Of a stretch of 64,000 nucleotides of DNA, positions 60,241 through 64,000 are shown in pieces. The notes beneath the pieces are model-generated. The model saw only the letters and a list, made by a program, of their open reading frames with translations, made no database searches and was not told where the DNA came from. The position numbers and the translations under genes are program-made. Origin of the DNA: Mantis religiosa (lineage: Eukaryota > Arthropoda > Insecta > Mantodea > Mantidae); contig CM060952.1 of NCBI GenBank assembly GCA_030765055.1, positions 169,686,807-169,750,806 of the forward strand. Direction: 5' to 3'. The number at the start of each line of letters is the position of its first letter. Positions within the stretch are counted from its first letter, which is position 1.

Positions 60241-60800
60241 TTACAACCCCGGCGCTCCTTCTCCCAGACCGTTCTGCAAGGTTGCCACCTTTCTTGACAC
60301 GTCATGGGTATCGTACGAGGTTTCGTCTAAATAAATTATCTTATGTCCATTACTCCAAAACTTATATCTTTGGTTTTGAGCTACAATTCTACTGGATTCC
60401 ATAATAACAGTCATCTTTTTCAAAGTACGGTATTTTAAACCCCGCTACTTTAGGAGGCCGCGCAAAGTGCAGTGCCCATAAGGAAAATAACAAATTTCTT
60501 GCAAATGTGCAACCAATTCGTCTAAGCTGGGCACTCTCCCTTTTGCATAGAATCTATACATTTCTCGACGAATAAAATCGCATGTGAAATTACCTACTTT
60601 AGAGATTTACTTTGACACTTGATCAGCGTCTTTGGTATTCCTTTCGTCACAATATTTCTTACTGTATTTCTGTGAATACCAAGAATTTATCATCAGGTTT
60701 ATTGCATGACCCCTTACCAAGATTATTTGTCGGCACATATTTATATGTGTTCAAAACAAGCGCTTGAATTTGCTTAGAAACAGTTGCCGTTATAACTTTG
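60241..60800 (-). pseudogene. Decayed DDE transposase (Tc1/IS630-like)
   Basis: From about 60800 the minus strand reads, across frame changes, SKQIQALVLNTYKYV and an HTH-like GIHRNTVRNIVTKG. It continues FHMRFYSSRNVYRFYAKGRV, PSLDELVAHLQEI, FPYGHCTLRGLLK and RTLKKMTVIMESSRIVA, then HKIIYLDETSYDTHDV. This order (helix-turn-helix, PSLDEL, LLK-RG, ESSRIVA, YLDET) is that of arthropod DDE_3 transposases. The first catalytic Asp is in YLDET; the second Asp and the final Asp/Glu are lost downstream. The same family is probably represented at 15403-15860. Confidence 0.6.
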
Positions 60801-61667
60801 TTTTTTGAGGCTTTTCCAGTAATATAACTCGGCCCAGTTGTTCACACTGTCATCACTTTGATTATTTTCACTTGACTGAAGGTAATCTACTACTTCATTT
60901 GCATTTACCACTACCTATCTCTTCCACGGTCTCCACATCGTGACACTCAACGAATTTCTCCACGTAATGAAACAGATCAACTGGAAGTTGGAATTTTGGC
61001 AACTGAGACTGTCACTTCGAGAAAATCAGGGTTGCTATTGGTTCTCAATGATAGTGTTCCATTTCTGAAGTGTGGATATAGATTTATGATGGTCATTAGT
61101 GGGCGGGAGGCTCAGGTTCCTTTGAGGGGCAACTGCACCCGCGTTCACTAGACAGACTCTACTAGGTTCTCTGCTGGGCTAATGACTTGAATACAATAGA
61201 AAGAGTCCTCTCATCTGTTAACTGCTGTAGCCATAGGGGCGCGTATTAGTTAAAACAAACTAGAACTGACGTTAGACTCTCTTGAACAGGAAAAGGATAG
61301 TCAAAACAAATCATAGTTGTAAAACAAACTTTAGATTAAAAAAAGACAGTTAAAAAGGCAAAAAACGGAGAAATAAAATTCTCCATTTCCTGACTTACAG
61401 TAGTGTATTATGTTGAGCGTCATCTTAAACTCTAAGGAAATAAAGTATTTTTCCTCAACTTCCTTGCTGTGGTTAATACAGTTATATTCAGAGTAAAAAC
61501 GTTCTTCAGTAATAACTGAAGTTCTGTTTTCTATTTAAGTATCCGTGCCATCCTTATTTAAAACTCTCACTCACGCAAATACTGGGGAACTGAACCTCTA
61601 CGCTCTCAATATTAGCCCAACAAACAGTGGCAGAGAACTTCGTGGAGCAAAATAATTGTGCTTCAAC
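60801..61667. other. AT-rich gap, no gene seen
   Basis: Nothing recognisable. Confidence 0.35.
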
Positions 61668-61830
61668 CGGTTGGTCGTTGAGCTGATTAAAGCATGGACT
61701 CCTTAGCGGGAGGTCCATGGTTCTAATCAGCTATGATCGTCCTGCCAATTGAGTTTCTCTTCCCCTCAAGGTTTTCCTCGGTCCTCATAACTCGCAGTTG
61801 TCGCGGAAGTACACTGTTCATTATCTTTCC
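61668..61830 (+). repeat. SINE-4-like degenerate copy
   Basis: GGTCGTTGAGCTGATTAAAG and a box-B-like GGTCCATGGTTCTAATCAGC are followed by CAAGGTTTTCCTCGGTCC, the same block seen at 34330. It is strongly diverged and no TSD is visible. Confidence 0.45.
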
Positions 61831-62949
61831 AAATTTCTTTTTCAGTAATTCTTTCATTTCGTATGGCTTTAAGGTTCATTGGCTTCAGTGTCTTTTGCAG
61901 TACGGTAACAACAAGCGTTAAACATGGAAAAAAATCTACTTGTTTAATGATTATTGGATAATAACTTACCAAATGCTTTTTCAAAAGCGTATTAAAATGA
62001 GTTTGAGCTACATTTTTAATTTTTAATGATGCTTAATGGCTTGCAGTCTGCGTACGTAATTACGTACTCTCTGCTCAGAATAAAATATTGTTGTGCTTTG
62101 AAGAAACGTTGAGCTTCTTTGTTAATGAATTTATCATCTTGTATTGGTTTATTACACACAATCTTTAAACCTAAACACAAACTTAATTATTATGTTTAGC
62201 ACTTAAGAGGTCTCAACTTTGAATCCCATTTAGAATGAGGTACTTGTTTAAAAGTTTTGCCCAAGTTATCGTAACCTAACCTTCAGAATAGGAATGTCGG
62301 ACATATCTAAGCTCTGTGGGCTTATTTGAGTATAAGTGCTGGGGAGTGAATCAATAAAATTGAGATATACAGAACTTCACTTCACATGTCCACCTCTGTT
62401 TCTTCATTGGACAACATGCATATGAACTTCTGGTGTATACCTGATAACGTTACACAAACAGTACGTCTTAATTTTTTTTACGGGGAAAAACTTTCAGAAA
62501 TTTTAATTTTCTAAAAAAACGGCTCCTAACAAAGCATATTTAATATATAGCAAGTGAAATGTATATCATGTGTTTTTGGGAATGCCCTCTGACGTTCCCC
62601 TCATTGTGGGTAGCTTTTGCATATCCTTAACGTAGACCTTAAATGTATATTTTGTTAAAGGATGCAAATAGGTACTTAGTTTTCTCAAAATTGAAAGCCG
62701 TTCGTTCTTTTTTCTCATCGTACAAAGAAAATGGAATTTAAAAATCTTTTCATAGCAACTAGCATCTTAAAAGATCTATTACTTAAACGTATTGTATGTA
62801 TTCTATTTTCACTTCACCTGCAAAGAAATACGTCACAGAATTATTTCTTCAGAAATCTATCTCGACTAACTTGTAATAGAGGTAAAAATAAAAGTTTTGC
62901 AAGAATAATACGTTGAATAGATAGAGTAACTCACATTAATGAAACGCAA
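61831..62949. other. AT-rich gap with a SINE-1 fragment
   Basis: At 62270-62345 the plus strand reads ACCTTCAGAATAGGAATGTC, then TCTAAGCTCTGTGGGC and TTATTTGAGTAT. This is a diverged piece of the SINE-1 body without head or tail. No gene is seen. Confidence 0.4.
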
Positions 62950-62950
62950 G

Positions 62951-62968
62951 ATTTTTTTTTTTTTTTTT
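62951..62968. repeat. Poly-T run
   Basis: A run of 18 T about 95 bases left of the last foldback. The two are not obviously connected. Confidence 0.8.
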
Positions 62969-63062
62969 CAGTTAAGCCCTCATATCCTTGGGCGTAGAGC
63001 TAGTTTTTGTTTTAGTTTTTTATCCTTACTCTGAAATAAACGTTGAAGCAATTAACAAATTT

Positions 63063-63481
63063 TATGGAAATAATCATTTCTTGCACACTAGCCGTGCATA
63101 GGCTAAGGTTTGAAGGAATACAATCAGACTGAAAAATTCCGTGCGGTTGCTCAGTTCACATTGAATTTTTCAGTCTGTCTCTATTCATTCAAACCTTAGC
63201 CTATGCACGGCTAGTGTGCAAGAAATGATTATTTCCATAAATTTACCTGAATATCATAGTGGTTTAACTATAAAGCCTGGGACTAAGGTACTTACAGCAT
63301 AGTAAGTCGCCACAAAAGGTACGTGTCTCCTAGCATATGAGAACCCCTAGTGGTCTACCGGGAAACATATGAGTCAGTTCGAGAATTTAATGTCATGTCG
63401 GCATGTTGGCCATTGTAGCTCAGTTGGTTAGAGCAACCACACGATGAGTGGGAGATCCGTGGTTCAAATCCCGGCTATGGC
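63063..63481. mobile_element. SINE-3 foldback with one tRNA-like core
   Basis: Arms 63058-63139 and 63163-63244 form a gap-free 82-bp inverted repeat with about five mismatches around a 23-base loop. The loop keeps a scrap of the tRNA-like core. The right arm is followed by the long arm (GTTTAACTATAAAGCC to GAGAATTTAATGTC) and a plus-strand core at 63409-63481 with box B GGTTCAAATCC. The TSD TAACAAATTT at 63053-63062 and 63482-63491 encloses the whole. The arm/core order differs from the other foldbacks, so the rearrangement is of a different kind. Confidence 0.85.
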
Positions 63482-63491
63482 TAACAAATTT

Positions 63492-64000
63492 GCTTAATCC
63501 TTACGACACGTGTAAAGGTGTCTTTTCGGAGGAATTGAGAATAGATTATATTCACTAATATTGGTTTAAACCTAACCAAGCAACCATTATTAATACCTAT
63601 ACAACTACAGGAATCTTGTCATTTTGTTCTGACCGACTACCAATTAGAGATCGCACATTGCACTCTAAATTCTTGTGAATATTTTTGTTTTGTTTATTTT
63701 TAAGGTATGTTATGTTGTGTGGAATAGTTTTAAATCAAACAGCAGATGAAAAATAATGATACTGATTCTAGTTGATTTAAGATTTTATAAGGCATTGCAG
63801 ATTGCTGTGTTTTGATAGGTTAATGCACCATCTGCCTAAAACCAGTACATGTAGTTGACAGAAGAAACATTGACAAACCTGCTACTAAGTTTTGCCGAGA
63901 TTAGTCATTTCTGAATAACATCTTTAAATATACTTCAGTTGTTTATTATTTTCTTCCTTTTTTTTTCGATACGCTCTTGCTTTAAGTCATTTTAAGGATA
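63492..64000. other. AT-rich end of window, no gene seen
   Basis: Nothing recognisable. Confidence 0.4.

Noticed and set aside
1574..63481. tRNA genes at the SINE-3, SINE-1 and SINE-2 heads
   Set aside because: T stems and other arms mismatch, and each core sits inside a dispersed repeat with TSDs, so they are tRNA-derived parts of mobile elements.
1..64000. CRISPR array, bacterial operon or viral genome
   Set aside because: No regularly spaced repeats, no ribosome-binding-site-led gene strings and no long viral frames. All structure is typical of a eukaryotic repeat landscape.

Overview
The window looks like non-coding nuclear DNA from an arthropod with a large, repeat-rich genome. An insect of cockroach or other polyneopteran type is my inference; no single-copy marker in the window settles it. 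The DNA is AT-rich, and almost every open frame is short and shadows a repeat. I find no convincing host protein-coding exon, no intact tRNA or rRNA gene and no CRISPR array. What the window holds is a dense, layered set of mobile-element copies, many of whose ends can be fixed by target-site duplications (TSDs) read directly from the sequence.

I named the families for this report. SINE-1 has a tRNA-Val(CAC)-like head and a poly-A tail (481-860, 6013-6267, 7663-7900, the nested pair 17629-18127, 34041-34302, 49011-49170, 55618-55852, fragment near 62270). SINE-2 has a different tRNA-like head and two alternative tails: tail a at 2493, 5609 and 27391, tail b at 36747 and 37118. SINE-3 is a tRNA-like element with anticodon GGA. 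One simple copy sits at 39933-40131; the copies at 11605-12130, 19438-19785 and 63063-63481 are large foldbacks, each bounded by one 10-12 bp TSD. SINE-4 is a loose group of degenerate tRNA-like copies (8727, 23337, 34330, 61668).

Larger elements are all broken. There are non-LTR retrotransposon pieces (13601-14738 with reverse transcriptase motifs A, B and YADD; 24889-25385; 31548-31925). A Penelope-like element keeps a GIY-YIG domain (40640-41460), and a second probable Penelope-type foldback lies at 12516-12754. DNA transposons are a mariner transposase (32068-32692), a PIF/Harbinger element with convergent transposase and Myb-like remnants (54203-55193), and two DDE transposase fossils (15403-15860, 60241-60800). 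Two related solo LTRs, in opposite orientations, carry TATA, initiator and heat-shock-element-like motifs (34587-35068, 46893-47394). A more distant LTR-like segment lies at 21484-21942.

Layout: 0-12 kb is scattered SINEs in AT-rich DNA; 11.6-15.9 kb is a cluster of foldbacks, a LINE and a DDE fossil; 17-25 kb holds the nested SINE, the large palindrome, a hairpin, an LTR and a LINE remnant; 27-32.7 kb has a SINE, a LINE tail and mariner; 34-41.5 kb is the densest block; 41.5-46.9 kb is nearly empty; 47-64 kb has the second LTR, Harbinger, a DDE fossil and the last foldback. Nothing suggests these parts cooperate as a pathway. The most unusual signal is the repeated formation of inverted tRNA-like structures that appear to have integrated as units.
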